A stretch of DNA of 35,839 nt from CADEDV01 sp036383515 (GTDB lineage Bacteria; Bacteroidota; Bacteroidia; Chitinophagales; Chitinophagaceae): assembly GCA_036383515.1 (NCBI GenBank), contig DASVOE010000063.1, positions 1-35,839 on the forward strand. The letters are read 5' to 3'. Under the pieces are notes generated by a model. It ran no database searches. It saw only the letters and a program-made list of their open reading frames with translations, and was not told the DNA's origin. Both the position numbers and the translations under genes were made by a program. Shown one piece after another: positions 7,727 to 15,972 of the stretch. Each line of letters begins with the position of its first letter. The first letter of the stretch is position 1.

Positions 7727-9061
7727 ATGAAACAGCTCCTTCTTTCGATTGTGATCGCACATACAGCAATAGTTGCAGCAGCACAACTGCAGGTATCGTC
7801 TTCCGCGGGCAATTATGATGCAGCTAACTGGAAAACATGGCTTTTAGATAACCCACAGCAAATAACGATTGCGACTTCTCCTTCTGTTGAGCAATCAAAA
7901 ACTGAATTGCAAACTATCAAAAGAGCTATGGGAAAACCAGGAGAAAAAAAATTAGCCTCCATAAAATATTGGGATGCTGGCAGCCCTGCTTACCGCTGGA
8001 ACCAGATTGCTCCACAATTAATCAATCAAAAACCCGATGTTATGCTTCGGATTCCCACAGCATGGATGAATATAGCAATATATGATGCGACTATATTAGC
8101 GTGGAAGGAAAAAGTGAAGTATAAAAGGAAACGGCCCAGTGTTTTGGATCCTTCATTACAACCTGTCGTCAATGTTCCGATGACATACTCTTATCCCTGT
8201 GAACATTCTGTAACAGCGGCTGCAGCAGCAACGGTACTTGCTTATTTTTTTCCGGAGAAAGCTGATTCAATTTTGCAATTGGCACATGCCGCATCACAAT
8301 CAAGAATAGATGCCGGTGTTCAGTTTCCAAGTGATGCAGAAGCAGGTTGGAAACTGGGTGAGCAAGTGGCTAAACAAATTATAGAAAAAGCAAAGAACGA
8401 TGGCTCTGCTAAAACATGGGACGGTAAAATGAATAAAGATCCCAAAAAGTGGACGGGTACCTACCCAATGGGTATTACGCTTGCAGCGTTTACACCAATC
8501 GTATTACATTCAAACGATCAGTTCAGGCCGGCTGCACCACCGGATTTTGAAACTGATATGAAGGAACTAAAAGAGTTCAAATCAACTTTTAAATCCCGCT
8601 CCCTTGCTTTTTACTGGGCAAACAATGGAGGATTTGATTTCTGGTCGGAAGTAGCAGCGCTGAAAATGTTTGAATACCGTATGATGGATGATGCGCCCGC
8701 AACGGCACGGATATATACCGTATTACATACAGCTTATCATGATGCTGCCATTGCAATTATGGATGCTAAATATGCTTATTGGGGTATCCGGCCCAACCAG
8801 TACGACAGTACATATAAGCCCCTGATACCAACACCTCCTTTCCCGGGTTATCCTTCTGGTCATGCTGCAGGTGCCGGCACTACCAGCACTGTATTGGCAT
8901 ATTTTTTTCCTGCCGATGCGAAAGAGTTTCAACAATTAGCCCAGGATTGTGCTGATTCCCGGTTCTATGCCGGCATTCATTTTCGCACGGATAATGAAAC
9001 AGGGTTGCGTATGGGCAGAGAGCTCGGTAAGTATATTGTGGAAACCTGGATGAAAAAATAA
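7727..9061 (+). CDS. Vanadium-dependent haloperoxidase / PAP2-superfamily protein
   Basis: 444 aa with an N-terminal signal peptide (about residues 1-19), so exported. The C-terminal half carries a full PAP2/vanadium-haloperoxidase set: GIRP (353-356), PSGH (376-379), SR (411-412) and GIHFRTD with His418, the expected vanadate or phosphate ligand. The N-terminal half repeats the pattern in degenerate form: KRP (about 135-137), CEH (158-160), SR (192-193), but Gln199 where the His should be. Both halves contain TVLAYFFP. Family enzymes oxidise halides with H2O2 or act as acid phosphatases; sequence alone does not decide which. Single gene, followed by a terminator. Confidence 0.8.
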   Translation: MKQLLLSIVIAHTAIVAAAQLQVSSSAGNYDAANWKTWLLDNPQQITIATSPSVEQSKTELQTIKRAMGKPGEKKLASIKYWDAGSPAYRWNQIAPQLINQKPDVMLRIPTAWMNIAIYDATILAWKEKVKYKRKRPSVLDPSLQPVVNVPMTYSYPCEHSVTAAAAATVLAYFFPEKADSILQLAHAASQSRIDAGVQFPSDAEAGWKLGEQVAKQIIEKAKNDGSAKTWDGKMNKDPKKWTGTYPMGITLAAFTPIVLHSNDQFRPAAPPDFETDMKELKEFKSTFKSRSLAFYWANNGGFDFWSEVAALKMFEYRMMDDAPATARIYTVLHTAYHDAAIAIMDAKYAYWGIRPNQYDSTYKPLIPTPPFPGYPSGHAAGAGTTSTVLAYFFPADAKEFQQLAQDCADSRFYAGIHFRTDNETGLRMGRELGKYIVETWMKK

Positions 9062-9070
9062 ACACTGCTG

Positions 9071-9111
9071 AAAATACAGGTCTTGTGATTGCATGGCCTG
9101 TATTTTATTTT
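9071..9111 (+). terminator. Intrinsic terminator after the haloperoxidase gene
   Basis: A perfect 10-bp stem (AAAATACAGG at 9071-9080 with CCTGTATTTT at 9097-9106), 16-nt loop, followed by a T-rich run. It starts 9 bp after the stop codon, in the right place for a rho-independent terminator. Confidence 0.75.
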
Positions 9112-9142
9112 GGTGTGGCGTTCAGAATTTGAGTAGTGAATC

Positions 9143-9160
9143 ATCCGATAGCTATCGGAT
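9143..9160. repeat. Perfect 18-bp palindrome
   Basis: ATCCGATAGCTATCGGAT is fully self-complementary, with no loop. It lies between the haloperoxidase terminator and the thiolase gene. The core CCGATAGCTATCGG looks like an iterated intergenic palindrome of Bacteroidota genomes; that is from memory and not tested here. Confidence 0.6.
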
Positions 9161-9175
9161 TTCAATATTATTTCC

Positions 9176-9236
9176 CACAAAGCCGCTAAGATCACAAAGT
9201 GTTTACATCAATTAATATTTCTTAGTGGGCTTTGTG
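9176..9236. repeat. Imperfect inverted repeat with CACAAAG / CTTTGTG ends
   Basis: The left arm CACAAAGCCGCTAAG (9176-9190) and right arm CTTAGTGGGCTTTGTG (9221-9236) match as inverted copies apart from a one-base indel and one mismatch, around a 30-bp centre. It resembles dispersed 'CACAAAG...CTTTGTG' intergenic repeats of this phylum. The gap 9062-9368 otherwise holds only the terminator, the 18-bp palindrome and a short AT-rich stretch (9237-9368) in which I see nothing. Confidence 0.6.
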
Positions 9237-9368
9237 TCTTTACAGGATACCTTTTCTTTTTTCAAACTGCGATACTATTATAATTTGTCATCTAAAGCAG
9301 CAAACTTTTTTACTTTTCCTTTATACAGATCAGTATGAACGCTGAACGTCTTATACAATTTATCACCA

Positions 9369-10547
9369 CTATTGAATATTCTCAATCACTCCGGCAATAC
9401 CCTGGCCCCCACCCACACAAGCAGTGATCAATCCATATTTTTTATTCAGCCGCTTCATATCGTGCAGGTTTTGAATAGTGAGCTTTGCACCCGTGCAACC
9501 CAATGGATGACCCAATGCAATGGCACCTCCATTGATATTTACCCTGGCCGGATCCAATCCAGCTTCCCGGATAACAGCGATAGCTTGTGAAGCAAATGCT
9601 TCATTCAATTCGACAAGATCAATCTGTGAAAGATTCATTCCGGCCTGCTTCAATGCTTTGGGGATAGCAGCTACAGGACCTATACCCATGATGCGGGGAT
9701 GCACACCGGCCGAGGCACAGTTGATAAGGCGACCAATCGGTTTCAATCCCAGCTCATTGATCATTTTTTCACTCATCACAATAACGAAGGCAGCGCCATC
9801 GGATGTTTGTGATGAATTGCCAGCCGTTACCATACCACCTGCTGCAAAGGCCGGTTTTAATTTTGCTAAAGCCTGCAATGAAGTATCCGCTCTTGGACCT
9901 TCATCCGTATCCATCACATAATTTCTTTTTTGCTTCTTGCCTTTGGCATCCAGGTAAATTTCTTCTACATTGATAGGGAGGATGCCTGGTTTGAAATATC
10001 CATTTTGAATAGCGGCGATAGCTTTCTGGTGTGAATGGTAAGAAAATTCATCCTGTGCTTCACGGTTCACGTTATACTCTTTAGCTACGGCTTCGGCCGT
10101 TAAACCCATACTTAAATAATAATCGGGTTCATCAACAGCAATGGAATAAGCAGGAACTGTTTTCCATCCTGCTGTGGGCACCATGCTCATACTTTCTACT
10201 CCACCGGCCACAATACAATCTGCCATTCCTGTTCTTATTTTAGCGGTGGCAATAGCAATCGTTTCCAACCCGGATGCGCAATAACGATTCACCGTCATTC
10301 CCGGTACATCAAAACCCAATGCTCTTGCAGCAATGATACGACCCACCTGCAAACCCTGCTCTGCTTCGGGCACGGCATTACCTACGATCACATCATCCAC
10401 TCTTTTGGGTTCGAGTTGGGGCACAGATGCCAGCAAACCTTTGATGACATCCACAGCAAGATCATCAGGGCGGGTAAATCGAAACCCTCCTCTTTTTGAT
10501 TTGCCTACAGCCGTTCTATAACCGGCAATGATATATGCTTCCTGCAT
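9369..10547 (-). CDS. Acetyl-CoA C-acyltransferase (thiolase)
   Basis: 392 aa, the usual thiolase length. All catalytic residues are present: Cys90 in NRYCASGLE, His347 in GGAIALGHPLGCTGAK and Cys377 in TACVGGGQG. It catalyses thiolytic cleavage of 3-ketoacyl-CoA in beta-oxidation (FadA type) or, in reverse, acetoacetyl-CoA formation; the family cannot be split with certainty by eye. The protein starts MQEAYIIAGYRTAVGK, with no extension. It stands alone here, with no fadB-like neighbour in the window. Cytoplasmic. Confidence 0.93.
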   Translation of the reverse strand: MQEAYIIAGYRTAVGKSKRGGFRFTRPDDLAVDVIKGLLASVPQLEPKRVDDVIVGNAVPEAEQGLQVGRIIAARALGFDVPGMTVNRYCASGLETIAIATAKIRTGMADCIVAGGVESMSMVPTAGWKTVPAYSIAVDEPDYYLSMGLTAEAVAKEYNVNREAQDEFSYHSHQKAIAAIQNGYFKPGILPINVEEIYLDAKGKKQKRNYVMDTDEGPRADTSLQALAKLKPAFAAGGMVTAGNSSQTSDGAAFVIVMSEKMINELGLKPIGRLINCASAGVHPRIMGIGPVAAIPKALKQAGMNLSQIDLVELNEAFASQAIAVIREAGLDPARVNINGGAIALGHPLGCTGAKLTIQNLHDMKRLNKKYGLITACVGGGQGIAGVIENIQ

Positions 10548-10560
10548 GCTGAATAAGTTT

Positions 10561-10665
10561 GTTGTTTATCGTTTGTGGTTTGTAGTTCTTTTATCTTGAT
10601 GCCTTTTGACTGAGAAGACCAATCGTAAACTAAAAACCAAGACCACAAACCCCTATTGGTTGTTT
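10561..10665. repeat. GTTTGTGGTTTGTAG-type intergenic repeat cluster
   Basis: Between the divergent thiolase and pyrD genes, a run of GTTTATCGTTTGTGGTTTGTAG-like words (10562-10586) is followed by inverted counterparts (AATCGTAAAC, GACCACAAAC at 10621-10650). The 9-mer GTTTGTGGT (10571-10579) has an exact inverted copy at 10642-10650. It is low-complexity and noncoding. Confidence 0.45.
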
Positions 10666-10750
10666 ATGCAACTTTCTACACCAAAAGTAACCAGAGTTCT
10701 TATATCAACCAAAAAGGGGTGCTAAAAGTTCATTTATCTTCGCACCCATT

Positions 10751-11800
10751 ATGTATAAGGCTCTTCGCAATCTTCTTTTTAAATTTCCCCCGGAATGGGT
10801 TCATTATTTTTCGATGAATTGTCTCAGGATGCTGTGTAGCATCGGGTTTCGTCCTCTTATCACGGCATTGTTTAAAGCAAAGCCAGCCCACGAAGGGCCA
10901 TGGATCCTGAACGGGCTATCCTTTAAAAATCCTGTCGGGCTGGGTGCAGGTTTTGATAAGAACGCAAAGTATTTAAGAGAGCTGCAGACATTAGGTTTTG
11001 GCTTTGTAGAAATAGGAACAGTGACACCGGTTGCACAAAAGGGCAATGACAAACCAAGATTATTTCGGTTGCCACAAGACAAAGCACTGATCAATAGAAT
11101 GGGGTTTAATAACGATGGCGTGAACGTGGTGGCGGAGAGATTGCGGCAATGGTCAATAGTGAATAGTCCATCTAAAAAATCGCATTCACAATTAATCATC
11201 GGAGGAAATATTGGAAAAAATAAGGCCACTCCCAATGAAGATGCCTGGAAGGATTACGAGATCTGTTTTAAAGAGCTGCATCCTTATGTTGATTATTTTG
11301 TAGTGAATGTAAGCTCACCTAATACACCGGGTCTTCGTGAATTACAGGAAAAGGAATCGCTTCGGAAAATATTAATGCACCTGCAGATGATCAATAATGG
11401 TAAGGCCACTGCCAAACCCATTTTATTAAAAATTGCTCCTGATCTTTCACAGGAACAAATTGATGATGTAATAGACCTGGCGATGGAAATAAAACTGGAT
11501 GGATTGGTAGCAACGAATACAACCATAAGCCGTTTGGGTCTTAGCAGTTCTGATATTGAAGTAGGCACTATCGGGGCTGGTGGTTTAAGCGGATTGCCAG
11601 TGAAAAAAAGAAGCACGGAAGTTGTAAGCTATATAACGCAACGAACCAATGGAGCAATTCCCATCATTGCAAGTGGTGGCATTTTTACCGGTGAGGACGC
11701 AAAAGAAAAGTTAGCAGCAGGAGCATCGCTGGTGCAGGTGTGGACCGGTTTTATTTATGAAGGACCGGGTATCGTAAAGAAAATTTGTAAATCATTATAA
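10751..11800 (+). CDS. pyrD: Dihydroorotate dehydrogenase (quinone), class 2
   Basis: 349 aa. It oxidises dihydroorotate to orotate in pyrimidine synthesis, passing electrons to quinone. The N-terminal amphipathic helices (LRNLLFKFPPEWVHYFSMNC) are the membrane-binding region of class 2 enzymes. FMN and substrate motifs: GLGAGFDKNA, the EIGTVTPVAQ strand, NRMGFNNDG, NIGKNK, the catalytic Ser in VNVSSPNTPGLR, ATNTT and IIASGGIFTGEDA. Between VAERLR and LIIGGNIGKNK there are about 12 extra residues (WSIVNSPSKKSHSQ) whose DNA resembles a dispersed repeat. TerC follows after 12 bp, probably co-transcribed. A TATCTTCG -7-like element is at 10735-10742, without a clear TTG. Confidence 0.96.
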   Translation: MYKALRNLLFKFPPEWVHYFSMNCLRMLCSIGFRPLITALFKAKPAHEGPWILNGLSFKNPVGLGAGFDKNAKYLRELQTLGFGFVEIGTVTPVAQKGNDKPRLFRLPQDKALINRMGFNNDGVNVVAERLRQWSIVNSPSKKSHSQLIIGGNIGKNKATPNEDAWKDYEICFKELHPYVDYFVVNVSSPNTPGLRELQEKESLRKILMHLQMINNGKATAKPILLKIAPDLSQEQIDDVIDLAMEIKLDGLVATNTTISRLGLSSSDIEVGTIGAGGLSGLPVKKRSTEVVSYITQRTNGAIPIIASGGIFTGEDAKEKLAAGASLVQVWTGFIYEGPGIVKKICKSL

Positions 11801-11812
11801 GTAATAAAAACA

Positions 11813-12622
11813 ATGGAACATTTATTTACCAGCGAAAGCCTGATCAGCTTTTTTATCCTGGTGGTATTGGAAGTAGTGCTGGGTATCGACAATGTGATCT
11901 TTGTAAGTATTATCCTGAACCGGCTTAAAAAAGATAAGGATCAGAAAAAAGCCCGGCAGGTATGGATGATCAGCGGCATCATCATGCGAAGCCTGATGCT
12001 GATGGGGCTGGGTTGGTTATTATCTCAAAGTGGAAAAGCAGTTTTTACGATTGCGGGAAAAGGTTTTGACCTGGCCAGTATTGTAATGCTGGCGGGAGGG
12101 CTTTTTCTTATTTATAAATCAGTGATGGAGATACATCATAAACTGGAAGGTGAAGACCCGAATGCGGCAAACATGAATCAAAAACCAATTACGTTCGGCC
12201 AGGCGATTGGCCAGATCATTGTGATTGATGCAGTGTTTTCCTTTGATAGCATTATTACAGCAGGTGGCACAGCTAAATATGTACAGATCATGATCGCTGC
12301 TGTAGTGATTGCTATGACGATTATGTTTTTATTCAGTCCCAAAATATCTTCTTTTATTCATAAACATCCTACGTTGAAAATGCTGGCCTTGTCTTTCCTG
12401 GTAATGATCGGGTTAAGCCTGGTGATTGAAGGATGGGATGCTGAAAAGGCGCATGATCTTAACCTGAAAAATTATATCTATTTCGGTATGGCTTTTTCCT
12501 TTGCTGTAGAAGTGCTGAATATGATCATGCGTAAACGGATGAAGAAGAAACAAAGGGTTGTGGAATTAAATGAACCGCAATTAAAAACAGAAGAGCCCAA
12601 TTTTTCAGATCAGGCAAAGTAG
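11813..12622 (+). CDS. TerC-family integral membrane protein
   Basis: 269 aa with about seven membrane helices. The two family signature blocks are present: LEVVLGIDNVIF near residue 20 and IVIDAVFSFDSIITAGG in the middle; their acidic residues are thought to bind metal ions. Family members act in manganese or calcium export during protein secretion, or in tellurite resistance; in Bacteroidota the role is usually unknown. The C-terminal tail is basic then acidic (MRKRMKKKQRVVELNEPQ). It follows pyrD closely, and its last 18 bp overlap the 3' end of rsmE on the opposite strand. Confidence 0.9.
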   Translation: MEHLFTSESLISFFILVVLEVVLGIDNVIFVSIILNRLKKDKDQKKARQVWMISGIIMRSLMLMGLGWLLSQSGKAVFTIAGKGFDLASIVMLAGGLFLIYKSVMEIHHKLEGEDPNAANMNQKPITFGQAIGQIIVIDAVFSFDSIITAGGTAKYVQIMIAAVVIAMTIMFLFSPKISSFIHKHPTLKMLALSFLVMIGLSLVIEGWDAEKAHDLNLKNYIYFGMAFSFAVEVLNMIMRKRMKKKQRVVELNEPQLKTEEPNFSDQAK

Positions 12623-13315
12623 CGTGGCTGCTACCACACCTGCTGTTTCAGTTCTTAATCGTTTATCACCTAATGATACCGGGATGAAATGCTGCTGTAG
12701 CGCCATTTCAATTTCTTGCGGCGTAAAATCACCTTCTGGTCCAATACAAATGACAGAAGATGAATCTATCTTTTTTGAAGTCAATTGAGTTTTGTTCCCT
12801 TCTATACAATGAGCGATAAATTTATTACCGCTATTCGCTACTTCTTCCTGCCGGAATAACTGTTCAAAGGCAATGGGCTGATGCAATGTGGGCAACCAGA
12901 CCTGCTGCGATTGCAGCATGGCACTGATACAGATCTGTTGCAGGCGATCATACCTGAATTTTTCTTTCTCTGTTCTTTCACAAATAAGAGGAATGATTTC
13001 AGATACGCCTATCTCGGTCGCTTTTTCCAGGAACCATTCAAAGCGATTGGTGTTTTTCAGGAGTGAAATAGCAATTGAATTTTTTGTTGTTGCTGGTGGC
13101 TGATAACTGATTGTTGTAGCAATTACAGAACAGTGTTTCTTGTGATCATCAGCAATCGTACAGTTGATCAAATTCCCTTTGCCATCCGTAAGGTTCAATT
13201 GTTCTCCTACTTTCATCCGCAATACTTGGATGACATGTCTTGATGTTTCTTCGTTCAGCACAAGTTGATGTTGTACTGCATCATATTTATCGATATAAAA
13301 AAAAGGGAGTGTCAT
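12605..13315 (-). CDS. rsmE: 16S rRNA (uracil-1498-N3)-methyltransferase
   Basis: 236 aa. SPOUT-class methyltransferase that methylates U1498 in the decoding centre with S-adenosylmethionine. Family signs: N-terminal PUA-like part (HVIQVLRMKVGEQLNLTDGKG), EKATEIGVSEIIPL, ICERTEKEKF, and the C-terminal trefoil knot with IGPEGDFTPQEIE and SLGDKRLRTETAGV. The length is normal. Its 3' end overlaps terC by 18 bp, and upstream lies dnaB with a terminator between, so it probably has its own promoter in the 85-bp gap. Confidence 0.95.
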   Translation of the reverse strand: MTLPFFYIDKYDAVQHQLVLNEETSRHVIQVLRMKVGEQLNLTDGKGNLINCTIADDHKKHCSVIATTISYQPPATTKNSIAISLLKNTNRFEWFLEKATEIGVSEIIPLICERTEKEKFRYDRLQQICISAMLQSQQVWLPTLHQPIAFEQLFRQEEVANSGNKFIAHCIEGNKTQLTSKKIDSSSVICIGPEGDFTPQEIEMALQQHFIPVSLGDKRLRTETAGVVAATLLCLI

Positions 13316-13324
13316 TCATTAACA

Positions 13325-13361
13325 GCAAAAAAATAATAGCTCCTCTAAATTAAGGAGCTAT
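13325..13361 (-). terminator. Intrinsic terminator after dnaB
   Basis: Perfect 9-bp stem (13336-13344 with 13353-13361; arms ATAGCTCCT / AGGAGCTAT), 8-nt loop. Read on the minus strand it is followed by TATTTTTTTG, the U-run of a rho-independent terminator. It lies 40 bp after the dnaB stop and just before the rsmE start. Confidence 0.8.
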
Positions 13362-13400
13362 CAGCAATTTATTATTTTCTCTGCTACCGGCAGGTTTTAT

Positions 13401-14960
13401 TTAAAAGGGATCTTCTTCATCGGGAATATCATTCATCTTGCTGCCCGTTTGGATATATAATTTTTCACCGCTGCCTCCACTATCGGCTACTGGTCTCCAG
13501 CCACCACCGGGTAAACCAATACCGCTGTAAGGATCTTCATCCCAGTTGGTAAATTTCTGAATATGGAGTAATGCTTTTAGTTTCACCGTTTCCAACGTAC
13601 CATTACGGTGTTTAGCAATTTTTACTTCGGTCAATCCTTTGATGTTCTCTCCTTCTGCACTTTGGGTCACATCATAATATTCGGGACGATACAGGAACAT
13701 TACCATATCTGCATCCTGTTCGATAGCACCCGATTCACGCAGATCGCTTAGTTGCGGAACACGGCTGCCTTCTTTAGCGCCGCGTTGTTCTACTGCACGA
13801 CTTAATTGTGATAAGGCGATGATAGGAACGTTCAATTCTTTGGCAAGACCTTTCAGGTTTCTTGAAATATTACTGATTTCCTGTTCACGGTTACCACTCC
13901 GGTTATCATTGGTGCCACTCATCAACTGCAGGTAATCAATAATGATCATCCCAATATTATGCTTATTCTTCAAGCGGCGGCATTTTGCTCTCAGTTCAAA
14001 AATATTCAACGCCGGTGTATCATCAATAAACAAAGGCGCCTGTGCCAATCGCTGAATTCCTCTTGCATACAATTGCTTCATTTCATGCTCTTCCATTTTA
14101 CCACGGGCAATCTTCTCCAGCCATATTTCACTTTCGGCAGAAAGGATACGCTGCACCAACTGACCGGCACTCATTTCTAATGAAAACAAAGCAACAGGAG
14201 TTGACTTAGTAGGATGCATGGCTGCATTACGGGCGAGGTTCAATGCAAAAGCTGTTTTACCTACCGCAGGTCGGGCTGCCAGAATGATAAGATCGGTATT
14301 TTGCCATCCATAAGTAACTCTATCCAGACCTGAGAAACCGCTCGGTACACCGGTAACATCTTCATTCCGCTGGCGAAGGTCTTCAATACGTTTAATGGTA
14401 TTGACAAGGATGGTATCAATAGAATTATAATCTTTCCGCAGGTGATTATTGGTGATCTCGAATAATTTACTTTCGGCATCATCCAGCAGGTCAAATACAT
14501 CGGTAGAATCTTCATAGGCATCCCCGATGATCTCGCCACTGATACGTATCAATTCACGTTGAATAAATTTTTGAAGGATGATGCGGGCATGCGCTTCGAT
14601 GTGAGCCGATGAAACTACGGCATTGGTGAGTTTGGTGACATAGTAGGCACCTCCTACCATTTCCAGCTCTTCGCGGGTACGCAATTCCTCGGCTACGGTT
14701 AAAATATCTATTGGCTGGCTTTTATTAGCCAGGCTTTGGATAGCCCCGAAGATGCGCTGGTGAGCTTCTACATAAAAACACTCGGGTTTTAAAATTTCAA
14801 CCACGGTGTCAAATGCATTTTTCTCCAGCATAAGTGCCCCGAGTACTGCTTCTTCCAGGTCTTTGGCTTGTGGTGGAACTTTGCCATAGACCATTGTACT
14901 GAGATCTACTTGTGTCTTTCTCCTTTGCTTGCGGTCTTTGTTTAAATTCGTTAAATCCAT
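13401..14960 (-). CDS. dnaB: Replicative DNA helicase
   Basis: 519 aa. Hexameric 5'-3' helicase of the replication fork. N-terminal domain (PPQAKDLEEAVLGALMLEK, ECFYVEAHQRIFGAI) and C-terminal RecA-like domain with Walker A in AARPAVGKTAF, the FSLEMSAGQL segment, Walker B in MIIIDYLQLM, and ALSQLSRAVEQR. It has no intein insertion. A basic N-terminal tail (NKDRKQRRKTQ) and an acidic C-terminal tail (DIPDEEDPF) match Bacteroidota DnaB. Single gene with a terminator immediately downstream. Confidence 0.97.
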   Translation of the reverse strand: MDLTNLNKDRKQRRKTQVDLSTMVYGKVPPQAKDLEEAVLGALMLEKNAFDTVVEILKPECFYVEAHQRIFGAIQSLANKSQPIDILTVAEELRTREELEMVGGAYYVTKLTNAVVSSAHIEAHARIILQKFIQRELIRISGEIIGDAYEDSTDVFDLLDDAESKLFEITNNHLRKDYNSIDTILVNTIKRIEDLRQRNEDVTGVPSGFSGLDRVTYGWQNTDLIILAARPAVGKTAFALNLARNAAMHPTKSTPVALFSLEMSAGQLVQRILSAESEIWLEKIARGKMEEHEMKQLYARGIQRLAQAPLFIDDTPALNIFELRAKCRRLKNKHNIGMIIIDYLQLMSGTNDNRSGNREQEISNISRNLKGLAKELNVPIIALSQLSRAVEQRGAKEGSRVPQLSDLRESGAIEQDADMVMFLYRPEYYDVTQSAEGENIKGLTEVKIAKHRNGTLETVKLKALLHIQKFTNWDEDPYSGIGLPGGGWRPVADSGGSGEKLYIQTGSKMNDIPDEEDPF

Positions 14961-15371
14961 GATCAGGTACAGCGATAAAAAATTAAACCATCAGTTATTC
15001 ACCAATGACCTAAGGGGTTCGTTCCGGCTTGTTTTAAGAAATTATTACTTCTTGGTTAATGGAATGTTTCCCGCAGTCAGTCAGCGAAAATAAAGGTCTC
15101 AACTCATTCAACTACTGTTTTAAAAAACTTTTTCTTTCTGCACTATTTTTCACCAGCAAATGGCCGGTTATCCACAAGCCGTTATAAAAGAACGATTCAA
15201 AGGTCAATCGTCAATTTACCCTAAAAAACCAGCATTCTTAGTAAAAGATCGGCACAACAGTGGAAAAAAATTTCAATGGCTACCAGATGTTAGCTAACGG
15301 CACAATAAATGCCATTTTAAAAAGTTATTTAAAGTAGTTAGCACCGCAGCAAAGCAGCTTTATCATTGTTC
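14961..15371. other. Intergenic region upstream of dnaB
   Basis: 411 bp between divergent dnaB and a small hypothetical gene. No tRNA-like or coding signal was seen. A degenerate -7 for dnaB may be CGAAAATA on the plus strand at 15085-15092 (one mismatch to the reversed consensus), but no TTG at the right distance. A 10-bp palindrome GTTAGCTAAC is at 15289-15298. TATCATTG at 15361-15368 could be a -7 element for the plus-strand gene. Confidence 0.35.
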
Positions 15372-15908
15372 ATGCTTAAAAAAAGTACTATGAAAAATGT
15401 TAATCGTTCCCGTCACCCGTTTCCTGCCATCACTCAAACTCAAAACAATACCACACTCTGGGTCGGACATCTGCAAAATGATCTTGCAGATCATTTTGCC
15501 GGGCAAACATTTACTTGTCCTGCTGATGGCATATTGGAAAACATCCAGGTATTTTCTTCTGCTGTACACAACCCGGGTGAATTGCATTTAACCTTGTTTG
15601 AGTTTGATGCAGCAACCAAAAAATGGGGATCACCTATTGGTCATTCCGTGTTAACGATAGAAAAACAGGATAATGACAAATGGATCCAGTTTAGTTTACC
15701 TGGCATAATCTTAAAACATGGAGCTGGTTATGGTTTTCGTTTACAAACTCACAATGCCATGATCGGTATTGGTGAAGCCGCTACCGGAACAGATCAACCT
15801 TTTACCGGTCATGAATGGAATGGGGACTCATTGAATGAACGGGGTCATTTTTACTCTTACTTCAGTTTGATGTTTAAGGTGGAGATGGGTAGTTTGAATA
15901 TTCAGTAG
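15372..15908 (+). CDS. Hypothetical protein, probably all-beta
   Basis: 178 aa from ATG 15372; ATG 15390 is an equally possible start and fits better if TATCATTG at 15361 is the -7 element. No signal peptide or membrane helix is seen. The sequence alternates short hydrophobic strands with Gly/Asn turns (GQTFTCPADGILENIQVFSS, ELHLTLFEFD, KWIQFSLPGIILKHGAGYGF), which suggests a jelly-roll or beta-sandwich such as a carbohydrate-binding fold. I do not recognise a family. It stands alone and is convergent with the minus-strand envelope operon. Confidence 0.6.
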   Translation: MLKKSTMKNVNRSRHPFPAITQTQNNTTLWVGHLQNDLADHFAGQTFTCPADGILENIQVFSSAVHNPGELHLTLFEFDAATKKWGSPIGHSVLTIEKQDNDKWIQFSLPGIILKHGAGYGFRLQTHNAMIGIGEAATGTDQPFTGHEWNGDSLNERGHFYSYFSLMFKVEMGSLNIQ

Positions 15909-15972
15909 CAACAACTGCAGTTGCATGCATTGAAAAGTATTTGACTTGTGTGGCTTATAATAACCAGCGTCA

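Noticed and set aside
7585..7818. Short plus-strand reading frame before the haloperoxidase
   Set aside because: It overlaps the signal-peptide region of the real gene in another frame and has no protein-like features.
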